NCBI RefSeq assembly: GCF_030246845.1
Contig: NZ_CP126889.1
Span: 1,984,001-2,048,000, forward strand
Length of the DNA: 64,000 nucleotides
Source of the DNA: Enhydrobacter sp.
GTDB taxonomy: Bacteria; Pseudomonadota; Alphaproteobacteria; Reyranellales; Reyranellaceae
Direction: 5' to 3'
A program made the translations under genes and the position numbers. Below, one piece after another: positions 36,683 through 47,276 of this stretch (the first letter of the stretch is position 1; each line of letters begins with the position of its first letter). The notes beneath the pieces are model-generated. The model did no database searches. It worked only from the letters and a program-made list of their open reading frames with translations, and was not told where the DNA came from.

Positions 36683-37626
36683 AGACCTTGATCCTGGGTG
36701 CCGGAGCGATCGGCGGCTATGTCGGCGGCCGGATGCAGCAGGGCGGCGCCGACGTCACCTTCCTCGTCCGCCCGGCGCGCCGCGACGCCCTGCAACGCAG
36801 CGGACTCGTGATCAAGAGCACCAAGGGCGACGTCACGCAGAAGGTCAAGACCGTGCTCGGCGGCGCCGAGGGCGGGCCGTACGATGTCGTGATGCTGACC
36901 TGCAAGGCTTACGACCTCGACTCGGCGATCGAGGCGGTGGCGCCGGCGATAGGACCGGACACCACAGTCGTGCCCATGCTGAACGGCATGCGCCATATCG
37001 ATGTCCTGGCCGGGCATTTCGGCGAGAGGCCGGTCGTGGGTGGCCTTGCCCGCGTCGGCGTCGCCCTCTCGCCCACGGGAGAGGTTCTGCACACCAGCCC
37101 CTTCGCTGCCATCTCCTTCGGCGAGCGCGATGGCAAACCGGCACGGCCGGCGCTGGTCGAGCTCGATGCGGCCGTCAAGAAGGCCGGCATCGACGGCGGC
37201 CTGCACAAGAACATCGTCCAGGATCTTTGGGACAAATGGATCATGCTGTGCACGCTCGCCTCGATGTGCTGCCTGATGCGCGGCACGTCCGGCGACATCC
37301 TCGAAGCCGACGAGGGCCGGGCGATCGTGCTCGAGACAGTCGAGGAATGCCGAAAGGTTGCGGCCGCCGCGGGCTGCGATCCGGGCGAGAAGGGAATGAA
37401 CAACGTCCGCTCCTACCTCACCCAGAAAGGCTCACGGTTTGCCGCGTCCATGCTGCACGATCTCGAAAAGGGCGCCATGGTCGAGGCCGACCACGTCGTG
37501 GGCGACATGATCGTCCGCGGGCGCAAGGCGGGCGTTGCCACGCCCAATCTGCGCCTGGCCTATGCCCACCTCCAGGTCTATCTCGCCCGGCGGGCGCGCG
37601 GTGGGGTCGGCAAGCCCGCCCTTTGA
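36679..37626 (+). CDS. 2-dehydropantoate 2-reductase family protein (ketopantoate reductase-like)
   Basis: 315 residues. The Rossmann motif LILGAGAIGGYVGGRMQQGG binds NADP, and the C-terminal helical domain has VQDLWDKWIMLCTLASMCCL and the substrate-lysine region RFAASMLHDLEKGAMVEADH. These are features of PanE, which makes pantoate for coenzyme A. Several PanE paralogues act on other 2-oxo acids, so I do not assign the panE name. A good RBS (AAGGAGGG) precedes the ATG. Confidence 0.87.
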   Translation: MKTLILGAGAIGGYVGGRMQQGGADVTFLVRPARRDALQRSGLVIKSTKGDVTQKVKTVLGGAEGGPYDVVMLTCKAYDLDSAIEAVAPAIGPDTTVVPMLNGMRHIDVLAGHFGERPVVGGLARVGVALSPTGEVLHTSPFAAISFGERDGKPARPALVELDAAVKKAGIDGGLHKNIVQDLWDKWIMLCTLASMCCLMRGTSGDILEADEGRAIVLETVEECRKVAAAAGCDPGEKGMNNVRSYLTQKGSRFAASMLHDLEKGAMVEADHVVGDMIVRGRKAGVATPNLRLAYAHLQVYLARRARGGVGKPAL

Positions 37627-37763
37627 GCCGTTGCAGGCCGGTTGAAATCCCGGCCCCACGTCCTTACGTTTGACGGTGTGCGACGGGTGGGTCGCCCAAG
37701 CGTTCGCGCCTTTGCGCGCTCTTTTCGCTTCCAATCCGCGTTTGTTCCTGAAAGGCCTTGTCG

Positions 37764-38177
37764 ATGCGCGACGTCGTGCGGAGCCGGTCGGTTCCCCAGA
37801 TCATCATCAGCAACGCCGACTACGAGCGGCTCAGCGATCTTGCCAACGCATCGCTGCAGCGGCTGCCGGAGGTCGCGCAGGAGCTGCTGGACGAGCTCGA
37901 TCGCGCGCAGATCGTGAGCGAGGAGGCGGTGCCGGCCGACGTCGTGCGCATGGGCTCGACGGTGACCTTCAAGTCGGACGACGGCCAGACACGGACGATG
38001 ACGCTCGTCTATCCCGTGGACGAAAGCCTCGATGCGCATCGCATCTCGATCATGACGCCGATCGGCGCCGCGCTGATCGGGCTCGGCGTCGGCCAGTCGA
38101 TCTCGTGGCCGGGACGAGACGGCAAGCAGCACCGGCTCACTGTGATCAAGGTCGCAGGACCGGCGAAGGCTGGCTGA
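37764..38177 (+). CDS. rnk: Regulator of nucleoside diphosphate kinase (Rnk, GreA/GreB C-terminal fold)
   Basis: 137 residues. A short N-terminal helical hairpin (ISNADYERLSDLANASLQRL) precedes the FKBP-like domain shared with GreA/GreB (RMGSTVTFKSDDGQTRTMTL, then SIMTPIGAALIGLGVGQSIS). Rnk binds RNA polymerase without Gre cleavage activity because its coiled coil is too short. Start at the ATG at 37764; a TTG two codons earlier is less likely. The 137 bp upstream hold nothing else I recognise. Confidence 0.9.
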   Translation: MRDVVRSRSVPQIIISNADYERLSDLANASLQRLPEVAQELLDELDRAQIVSEEAVPADVVRMGSTVTFKSDDGQTRTMTLVYPVDESLDAHRISIMTPIGAALIGLGVGQSISWPGRDGKQHRLTVIKVAGPAKAG

Positions 38178-38187
38178 GCGTGCTTGC

Positions 38188-39471
38188 CTAGTTGAGCGCG
38201 CCCACGGCGCGGGGCAGGAACAGCGAGATCTGCGGGAACAGGATGATCAGCATCAGTCCCAGCAGCAAGGCACCGACGTAAGGCAGATAGGTGCGCCAGT
38301 GCTGGCCAACCGTCAGGTTGGCGAACTTGAGCGCCATCAGCAGCCCTACCCCCATCGGCGGCAGGAACAGCCCGATGCCGACAGCCGCCGTCTGCACGAT
38401 GTTGAAGTGATAGGGGTTGATGTTCATCTTCTCGGCAATCGGGAAGACCACCGGGATCAGCACAACGGCCGCCGGCAGGCCCTCCAGCACCATGCCGAAC
38501 ATCATGGTGATGAGGGCGGTGCAGGTGAGGAACAGCCACGGCATCGACTTCAGCGGCGCCAGGATCTCGGCCAGCAGCGCCGGCACGCCGGAGACGCCCA
38601 TCAGGTACTGGAACACCGACGCCACGGCGAGCAGGAAGACAACGGAGGCGGTCAGGATCGCGCTTTCGTAGGCGAGCTTGCCCATCTCGGCGAAGCCGAC
38701 ATTGCGGTAGTAGAAGCGGGCGGCGACGAAGGCGTAGGCCGCCACCACGGCGCCCGCCTCGGTGGCGGTGAAGACGCCGCCGATGAAGCCGCTCAGGATC
38801 ACGATCGGGATCACCAGCGGCACGCTCGCGCGGCGTGCCGTGCCGATCAGCAGCGCGGCGCTCGGCCTCGTGTCGACCGGCCAGTCGTACTTGCGGGCGC
38901 GATACCAGACCAGCGCCATCAGGCAGAGCATGATGACGGCCGCCGGAACGAAGCCGGCGAGGAAGAGGGCGACCGCCGAGGTGTTGGTCACCTGGGCGAT
39001 CACGATCATGAAGATCGCGGGCGGCACGAGCATGCCCATCGCGGTGCCGGCCGCGATCAGCGACGCAGAGTCCTGGCGCCGGTAGCCTGCCTTGGTGAGC
39101 GGCGGCATCAGGGTCGAGCCCAGGGCCGAGACCTCGGCCATCTTGGAGCCGCAGATGTCGGAAAAGAAATAGGCGACCAGGATCACCGACATGCCGAGCC
39201 CGCCCTTGACCCAGCCGACCAGCGCGCGGGCGAAGTCGACCAGCGTGTGGCTCATGCCGCAGCGCTCCATCAGCCCGCCGGCGAAGACGAAGGCGGGAAT
39301 GGCGAGGAGCACCCAGCTCTGCGAGCCGGAAACCAGGCTGGAGGACAGGACCTGCATGTCGTAGCCGCCGAGCCACAGCCCCGCCACGGCCGAGACGCCG
39401 AGCGCGAACACGATGGGCATGGAGAAGACGACCAGCACGACAAAGATCGCGGCGACGAGAAGCAGCAGCAT
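38188..39471 (-). CDS. dctM: TRAP transporter large permease subunit (DctM)
   Basis: 427 residues with about twelve to thirteen membrane segments, the ion-coupled transport subunit of a TRAP system. The DctM signature AIPAFVFAGGLMERCGMSHT near residue 57 and FSDICGSKMAEVSALGSTLM are present. It is the last gene of the minus-strand group dctP-dctQ-dctM, 18 bases after dctQ. Confidence 0.95.
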   Translation of the reverse strand: MLLLLVAAIFVVLVVFSMPIVFALGVSAVAGLWLGGYDMQVLSSSLVSGSQSWVLLAIPAFVFAGGLMERCGMSHTLVDFARALVGWVKGGLGMSVILVAYFFSDICGSKMAEVSALGSTLMPPLTKAGYRRQDSASLIAAGTAMGMLVPPAIFMIVIAQVTNTSAVALFLAGFVPAAVIMLCLMALVWYRARKYDWPVDTRPSAALLIGTARRASVPLVIPIVILSGFIGGVFTATEAGAVVAAYAFVAARFYYRNVGFAEMGKLAYESAILTASVVFLLAVASVFQYLMGVSGVPALLAEILAPLKSMPWLFLTCTALITMMFGMVLEGLPAAVVLIPVVFPIAEKMNINPYHFNIVQTAAVGIGLFLPPMGVGLLMALKFANLTVGQHWRTYLPYVGALLLGLMLIILFPQISLFLPRAVGALN

Positions 39472-39489
39472 GCCCTGGGCGATCCCCGT

Positions 39490-39981
39490 TCAGTGCAGGG
39501 GGTCGGCTTCGAGCCGGGTCGGCGCGACGATCATCGACACCGCGTAGATCGCCAGCAACAGGCCGCCGGCCACAGCGGAGCCGTAAAGCACGGCGAGGTT
39601 GATCTGCAGACCCGGCGTCGTGAGGGCGCTGTTCAGGATGCAGAGCTTGACCCCGAACCAGGCGACCAGCAGACCGACGACGGTCACCAGCGTGAAATGG
39701 ATGCGGTCGACGAGGAGGCGGCTGTGCCGCGAGAGGTTCAGCACGTGCAGGGTGAAGTGGGCGCGCTCGCGCACACCGATCGCGGCGCCGATCAGGGTGA
39801 GGTAGGCCAGCATCATCTCGCCGACCTCCTCGACCCAGGTGAAGGGGATCGGGTCGAGATCAAGCCAGTCGGTGACCGGAATCATCACGTAGCGCAGGAA
39901 TACGCCCACCAGCAGGTTCACGATGGCGGCGACCAGCAGCAGCGAGACGACGAGCTTGGGGATGCGGGCGATCAGATTCAT
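39490..39981 (-). CDS. dctQ: TRAP transporter small permease subunit (DctQ)
   Basis: 163 residues with four membrane segments, the first being LVVSLLLVAAIVNLLVGVFL, and the conserved FTWVEEVGEMMLAYLTLIGA in the middle. It pairs with DctM. It starts 12 bases after the dctP stop. Confidence 0.93.
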   Translation of the reverse strand: MNLIARIPKLVVSLLLVAAIVNLLVGVFLRYVMIPVTDWLDLDPIPFTWVEEVGEMMLAYLTLIGAAIGVRERAHFTLHVLNLSRHSRLLVDRIHFTLVTVVGLLVAWFGVKLCILNSALTTPGLQINLAVLYGSAVAGGLLLAIYAVSMIVAPTRLEADPLH

Positions 39982-39993
39982 GACCGCGCGCCC

Positions 39994-41028
39994 TTACGCC
40001 TTGAAGTTGGCGATGGTGTCCCACAATTCGGCGTACTGCTTCTTATAGGCTGGCCAGATCTTCGCTTCTGCGACCTTGCGGAAAGCCTCGAGGTCGCCCT
40101 TGACGACCGTCATGCCCTTGGGCTCGAGCGCCTTCTTGGCGGCGTCGAAATTGTCGACCGACTCGGTAAGCTCGCGGCACTTGGCCTGCGCCTCGCGGCT
40201 GGTGTCGAGCATGATCTTCTTGTGCGCCGGGCTGAGGCTTTCCCAGATGCCGAGGTTCATGGTGTTGAGAGTCGGCCCGTAGTTGTGGAAGGTCATCGAG
40301 CAGTACTTCGAGACCTCGTAGATCTTGAGCGCGATCTGGTTGACGATCGGCAGATCGCCGCCGTCGATGACGCCCGACTTGGCCGCCGAGATCACCTCGC
40401 CCCAGGCGAGCGGCACGGCGTTGCCGCCCAGCCCGTTGATGGTGTCCGCGAAAACCTTGGCCTGCTGCACGCGGATCTTGGCGCCGCGCAGGTCCTTGGG
40501 CTCGACGATCGGCTTCTTGCTGGTCCAGAAATGGCGGAAGCCGTAATCGAAGAAGCACAGCGTCTTCAGCTTGTATTTTTGCTGGAATGTCTTGTCGAGC
40601 TGGTCGCCGATCGCGCCATTGAACATCTTGTAGGCTTGGTCGTAGCTGCGCACGAGATAGGGCACCAGGAACACACCCATCTCGGGGAAGATCGTCGCCG
40701 CCGCACCGGCCGGGTTGCCGATGGCGATGTTGCCCGACTTCACCGCGTTCATGATGTCGAGTTCCTTGCTCATCAGCGTCGAGCCGAAGAACCGCATGTC
40801 GAGCTCGCCGTTGGAGCGCTTGCGCACCTCCTGTGCCTGCCAGTCGAAGGCGACCGCCGCCGACTCGGGAAGAGCGTTGATGTGCGCCATCACGAGCTTG
40901 ATGGGCTCCGCGCGCGCGATCGTCGGCGCGAGGCCGCTCGCGATCACGCCGGCCAGCCCTCCCTTCACGATGCCGCGGCGGCGCAGCACGGGCAGATTCC
41001 GGCTGCTGATCTTCATGATCGTCGACAT
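39994..41028 (-). CDS. dctP: TRAP transporter substrate-binding protein (DctP)
   Basis: 344 residues. The signal sequence has a twin-arginine-like pattern (RRRGIVKGGLAGVIASGLAP then TIARA). The mature protein has the DctP fold with IKLVMAHINALPESAAVAFD, RGAKIRVQQAKVFADTINGL, the region that includes the conserved substrate arginine, and a C-terminal helix. It binds an organic acid, possibly a 2-oxo or hydroxy acid, in the periplasm. Neighbouring malic enzyme and amidohydrolase genes on the same strand suggest shared use. The ATG is at 41028; the frame open to 41190 is not needed. Confidence 0.92.
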   Translation of the reverse strand: MSTIMKISSRNLPVLRRRGIVKGGLAGVIASGLAPTIARAEPIKLVMAHINALPESAAVAFDWQAQEVRKRSNGELDMRFFGSTLMSKELDIMNAVKSGNIAIGNPAGAAATIFPEMGVFLVPYLVRSYDQAYKMFNGAIGDQLDKTFQQKYKLKTLCFFDYGFRHFWTSKKPIVEPKDLRGAKIRVQQAKVFADTINGLGGNAVPLAWGEVISAAKSGVIDGGDLPIVNQIALKIYEVSKYCSMTFHNYGPTLNTMNLGIWESLSPAHKKIMLDTSREAQAKCRELTESVDNFDAAKKALEPKGMTVVKGDLEAFRKVAEAKIWPAYKKQYAELWDTIANFKA

Positions 41029-41131
41029 GGGCGCCCTCCCCAGGCGAACTGATTGCGGCGAGCCTATACCGCCTCGGCAGGGCCGCAAGGCATTTGGTAC
41101 AGGCCGCGGCTCGACGTTCCGCGCGGCGATG

Positions 41132-42850
41132 CTACTGCGCGGCGATCGCGCGGTGGCTGCCCCGGGATGCGTTGAACCGGTCGAGCACATGCCCCGGCGC
41201 CACGGTGTGCCTCACGTAATCCTTGCCGTCGAAGGTCATCACGCCGTTGCAGAAGACGCCATGCACGCCCGTCGGGCGGCGGATCGTGCGCCGGCCGCCG
41301 CCCGGCAGGTCGGCGACGCGCTCGGCCGGCGAGACACCGACGGTGGCCGGATCGAACAGCAGCAAGTCCGCCTGCGCGCCGACGGCGATGCGGCCGCGAT
41401 TGCGGATTCCATAAAGGTCGGCGGGATGGCTGGTGAGGCGGCGGACGCCTTCGGCGAGATCGAAGTCGCCGCGCTCGCGCACCCAATGCGCCAGGAAATG
41501 CAGGCCGAAGCCCGCGTCGCACATATAGATCAGATGAGCGCCCGCATCCGACAGCGCCACCACGCCCGCCTCATGCTTCAGGAGACGGGCCACGCCCTCG
41601 TCACCGACATTGAGGAAGCGGCCGAGGAACGCCGTCTCGAGGTTCTCGTCGAGCGCCAGATCCAGCATGACGTCGAGAGGGTCGCGCTTCTCTTCCGCCG
41701 CGATCTCGTCCAGATAGCGGTTTACGTAGCTTGCGTTGGCGGGCTTCTGGACGACCGCCACCATCACGCGCTCCCAGTTGCCCTGGAAGATCATGCCCGG
41801 TCGCGGGTTCTTGGCGTTGTCGCGGAACCTGGCGCGCCACGACGGATCGCGGAACACCGCCTTCAACTGCTCGGGCGAGTAGGCCTTGATCGGGTCGAAG
41901 GCCGAATGGCTGTAGAACGGATAGGCGTTGGCCATCGTGAAGTCGAACGACAGCGGCTGACAGGGGATCTGGACGTAGAGGCCGTTGCCGCGGCGGAGCG
42001 CGGCCGCGCAGGCGTCGAAGATGCGCAGCGCGCGCTCGGGCTCCTGCTCGTTGTACATCGCCATGCCGGTGCCCTGAAAGAACGGCCGGCCGTGCTTTGC
42101 CGCTATCGGCTCCAGCTCCTCCGGCGTCTTCACGCCCGAGGCGATCGCGATCACACCCTGGCCGCGCGGGCCCATCGCGCCCACCAGCGCGTCCAGCTCC
42201 GACAGGGGCGCGATGGTCGACGGCATCGGCACGCCGCCATAGCCGGAATGGTTGAGCGAGTAGGAGGCGCCGAGCCCGATCGCGCCTTGAGCCATGGCGT
42301 CGGCGACCATGGCCTTCATCCGCGCGAGTTCCTCGGGCGTCGCATCGGCGCGCTGCGACGCGGCCTCGCCCATGATCGCGGTGCGGATGGTCGAATGGCC
42401 GGCCAGCACCGCCAAGTTGGCGTAGGCCGGCCGCCGGCGCAGCATGTCCATGTACTCGCCGAAGCTCTCGAACTCCCAACGGATGCCGGCGCGCAGCGCG
42501 TCGAGGTCCATGCCTTCGACGACCGAGAGATTGCGGATCACGAGGTCGCGAGCCGCGGGCGGCGCGGGTACGATGCCGAAACCGCAATTGCCGATCACCG
42601 CGGTGGTGACGCCCAGCGACGGCGACGGTGACAGGGTAGGGTCCCACGTGGCCTGGGCGTCGTAGTGGGTGTGCACATCGACGATGCCGGGCGACAGGAC
42701 AAGCCCGCCGGCGTCGATCGTGCGCGCCTCGCTATCCCGGATCTCGCCGACGGCCTCGATGCGGCCGTCCTTGACCGCGAGATCAGCCCGACGCGGCTCG
42801 TGGCCCAGCCCGTCGACGACCGTGGCGCCGCGAATGACGAGATCGGACAT
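41132..42850 (-). CDS. Amidohydrolase, N-acyl-D-amino-acid deacylase (D-aminoacylase) family
   Basis: 572 residues. The metal-binding motif VDVHTHYDAQATWDPTLSPS follows an N-terminal beta sandwich (LVIRGATVVDGLGHEPRRAD), and further metal regions are VLAGHSTIRTAI and the aspartate in VVALSDAGAHLI. The chain ends with DLLLFDPATVGVSPAERVAD and a tail typical of this subgroup. Members deacylate N-acyl-D-amino acids or hydrolyse cyclic amides. The start ATG at 42850 comes two bases after the malic enzyme stop, so both are in one transcript. Confidence 0.9.
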   Translation of the reverse strand: MSDLVIRGATVVDGLGHEPRRADLAVKDGRIEAVGEIRDSEARTIDAGGLVLSPGIVDVHTHYDAQATWDPTLSPSPSLGVTTAVIGNCGFGIVPAPPAARDLVIRNLSVVEGMDLDALRAGIRWEFESFGEYMDMLRRRPAYANLAVLAGHSTIRTAIMGEAASQRADATPEELARMKAMVADAMAQGAIGLGASYSLNHSGYGGVPMPSTIAPLSELDALVGAMGPRGQGVIAIASGVKTPEELEPIAAKHGRPFFQGTGMAMYNEQEPERALRIFDACAAALRRGNGLYVQIPCQPLSFDFTMANAYPFYSHSAFDPIKAYSPEQLKAVFRDPSWRARFRDNAKNPRPGMIFQGNWERVMVAVVQKPANASYVNRYLDEIAAEEKRDPLDVMLDLALDENLETAFLGRFLNVGDEGVARLLKHEAGVVALSDAGAHLIYMCDAGFGLHFLAHWVRERGDFDLAEGVRRLTSHPADLYGIRNRGRIAVGAQADLLLFDPATVGVSPAERVADLPGGGRRTIRRPTGVHGVFCNGVMTFDGKDYVRHTVAPGHVLDRFNASRGSHRAIAAQ

Positions 42851-42852
42851 GA

Positions 42853-45150
<2,298 letters not shown>

Positions 45151-45243
45151 ATGCGTCTCTCTCCCGGTTGAAGGAATATATTGGCGGCATTCACGCAGCG
45201 GGGCCAGCCGGCCGTGCCGCGCTGCAACGTGGCCACGGGATGC

Positions 45244-46393
45244 TAGTGGACCAAATCTAACATTTCGATTCGCGAGGGGATTCCCGATCGGGCTCGCGTA
45301 TGCGAGTCAGAGGAATGCACGAGCGAACGAACTTTCAGTTGAATGCCACGGACCGTGGCGAGCTGGAGGCGGTGGTGGCCAACCGCAACAGCCCGCAAAA
45401 GCACGTCTGGCGGGCAAGGATCGTTCTTTTGACCGCCGACGGGCATGGCACTGCCGAGATCATGCGTGCCACCGGCAAGGCCAAGACGGTGATCTGGCGC
45501 TGGCAGGAACGGTTCGGGGCGGAAGGTGCAGCGGGGCTGTGGCGCGACAAGACACGCCCGTCGCGCATCCCGCCGCTCCATCCCGAGGTGGCCGAGCACG
45601 TTGTCGCCATGACGCTGGCAGGGCCGCCGTCGGGGGCGAGCCATTGGACCGGCCCGGCGATGGCCGAGGCGGCCGGGATCAGCGTCAGCTCGGTGCAACG
45701 GATCTGGCGCGCCCATGGCCTGAGGCCGCATCTGGTCCGCCAATTCAAGCTGTCCAATGATCCGCAGTTTGCCGCCAAGCTCAGGGACATCGTCGGGCTG
45801 TACGTCAATCCGCCCGACCACGCCATCGTGCTCTCGGTCGATGAAAAGAGCCAAATCCAGGCGCTGGACCGCACCCAGCCGGGACTGCCGATGAAGAAGG
45901 GGCGCGCCGGCACCATGACCCACGACTACAAGCGCCATGGCGTCACCACTCTGTTCGCCGCCCTCGACGTCCTGGAGGGCAAGGTTATCGGCCAGTGCAT
46001 GAAGCGCCATCGTCATCAAGAGTTCATCCGCTTCCTCAACGCCATCGATGCAAGGACACCCAGGAGAAAGACGATCCACGTCATCATCGATAACTATGCC
46101 ACCCACAGCCATCCCAAAGTGATGCAATGGCTCGACAAGCATCCGCGGTTCGCCTTCCACTTCACCCCAACGTCGGCGTCCTGGCTCAATGCCGTCGAGG
46201 GCTTCTTTGCAAAGCTCGCGAACAAACGCCTCAAGCGCGGCGTCTTCCGATCTCTTCGCGAACTCAAAGACGCCATCCACTGCTTCCTTCGCCTCCACAA
46301 TGCAGACCCAAGGCCCTTCATCTGGACAAAGGACCCCAACAAAATCATCGCCGCCGTCAAACGAGGGCACCAAGTGTTAGATTCCATCCACTA
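45244..46393 (+). mobile_element. IS630-family insertion sequence, copy 2
   Basis: 1,146 bp (45246-46391) with TA duplications at 45244-45245 and 46392-46393, in the same orientation as copy 1, with the same terminal repeats. The target is again CTAG. It separates the malic enzyme gene (minus, 93 bp away) from a nucleotidyltransferase gene whose ATG is 12 bases after the element. Reading both copies, I found no base difference, which implies recent transposition. Confidence 0.95.
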
Positions 46394-46394
46394 G
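45300..46394 (+). CDS. IS630-family transposase, copy 2
   Basis: 364 residues, identical in sequence to the copy at 33798-34892, with the same DDE residues. Here too the stop codon TAG is built from the duplicated TA and the flanking G. Read-through past it would enter the nucleotidyltransferase region in a different frame. Confidence 0.95.
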   Translation: MRVRGMHERTNFQLNATDRGELEAVVANRNSPQKHVWRARIVLLTADGHGTAEIMRATGKAKTVIWRWQERFGAEGAAGLWRDKTRPSRIPPLHPEVAEHVVAMTLAGPPSGASHWTGPAMAEAAGISVSSVQRIWRAHGLRPHLVRQFKLSNDPQFAAKLRDIVGLYVNPPDHAIVLSVDEKSQIQALDRTQPGLPMKKGRAGTMTHDYKRHGVTTLFAALDVLEGKVIGQCMKRHRHQEFIRFLNAIDARTPRRKTIHVIIDNYATHSHPKVMQWLDKHPRFAFHFTPTSASWLNAVEGFFAKLANKRLKRGVFRSLRELKDAIHCFLRLHNADPRPFIWTKDPNKIIAAVKRGHQVLDSIH

Positions 46395-46405
46395 AGTCAG
46401 AGGCG

Positions 46406-47233
46406 ATGGTCGATACCGAAGCCAACGATGAGACCCTGCTGCGCCGCCTCGTGCGCGCCTTCGGCGGCGTGCCCGGCATCAGGGCCATCGTGCTGGGCGG
46501 CTCGCGGGCGCGCGGCGAGGCGGCGCCCACGTCCGATTACGATGTCGGCCTCTACTACGAACCGGACCATCCGATCGATGTCGGGCGCCTGGCCAAGGCG
46601 GCTGTCCTGCTGCCCGGCGCGGCGAGCTCGTCGGTGACGGACCTGGGCGAATGGGGCCCCTGGATCGACGGCGGGGCGTGGCTTACGGTGGATGGCCGGC
46701 GTGTCGATCTCCTCTACCGCGACCTCGGCAAGGTGCGTGGCGTGATCGGCGCCTGCCGCGACGGCCGAGTCGAGCGGGCCTACCAGCCCGGCCATCTGCA
46801 CGCCTTCGTGTCGGCGATCTACATGGGCGAGGTTGCCTGTTGCCAACCGTTGTGGGATCCCGAGGCGGTGCTGGCGCCCCTGAAGCGTCAATGCGAGCCC
46901 TATCCGTCGGCGCTCGCCGAGGCGCTGATCCGCACGTTCTTCTGGGAAGCGCGCTTTGCCCTCGAGAATGCCGGCCACGGCCGCGCCCGTGACGATCCGG
47001 CCTATGTCGCGGGCTGCGCTTTCCGCTCTGTCGCCTGCCTTTGCCAGACGCTGTTTGCGCTGAACCGCGCCTGGCTCCTGAACGAGAAAGGCGCGGTGGC
47101 CGGCGTCGAGCGGCTGGCCGTCAAGCCGGCGGATTTTGCCGGTCGCGTACGGCAGTCGATCGGTGCCGGCGCGGACGGCCTTGTCGGCTTGTCGGCGTTG
47201 ATCGACGAGACGGCCGGGCTCCTCGATGCCTGA
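46406..47233 (+). CDS. Nucleotidyltransferase domain protein
   Basis: 275 residues. The minimal nucleotidyltransferase motif is IVLGGSRARGEAAPTSDYDV (GGS...DxD), followed by a third acidic position in RRVDLLYRDLG and a helical C-terminal domain with conserved aromatic and cysteine residues. It resembles aminoglycoside or antitoxin-type nucleotidyltransferases, but no resistance is implied. IS630 copy 2 ends 12 bases before the ATG, leaving AGAGG as ribosome-binding site and removing the original promoter; expression may depend on the IS. Confidence 0.85.
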   Translation: MVDTEANDETLLRRLVRAFGGVPGIRAIVLGGSRARGEAAPTSDYDVGLYYEPDHPIDVGRLAKAAVLLPGAASSSVTDLGEWGPWIDGGAWLTVDGRRVDLLYRDLGKVRGVIGACRDGRVERAYQPGHLHAFVSAIYMGEVACCQPLWDPEAVLAPLKRQCEPYPSALAEALIRTFFWEARFALENAGHGRARDDPAYVAGCAFRSVACLCQTLFALNRAWLLNEKGAVAGVERLAVKPADFAGRVRQSIGAGADGLVGLSALIDETAGLLDA

Positions 47234-47276
47234 CCGGCCGCGCCATCGGTCCCGAGCCGCGGACGCGCCGATCGCG

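Noticed and set aside
38299-41052. A 917-codon open frame on the plus strand
   Set aside because: Antisense to dctM, dctQ and dctP, with very biased composition and no recognisable motif.
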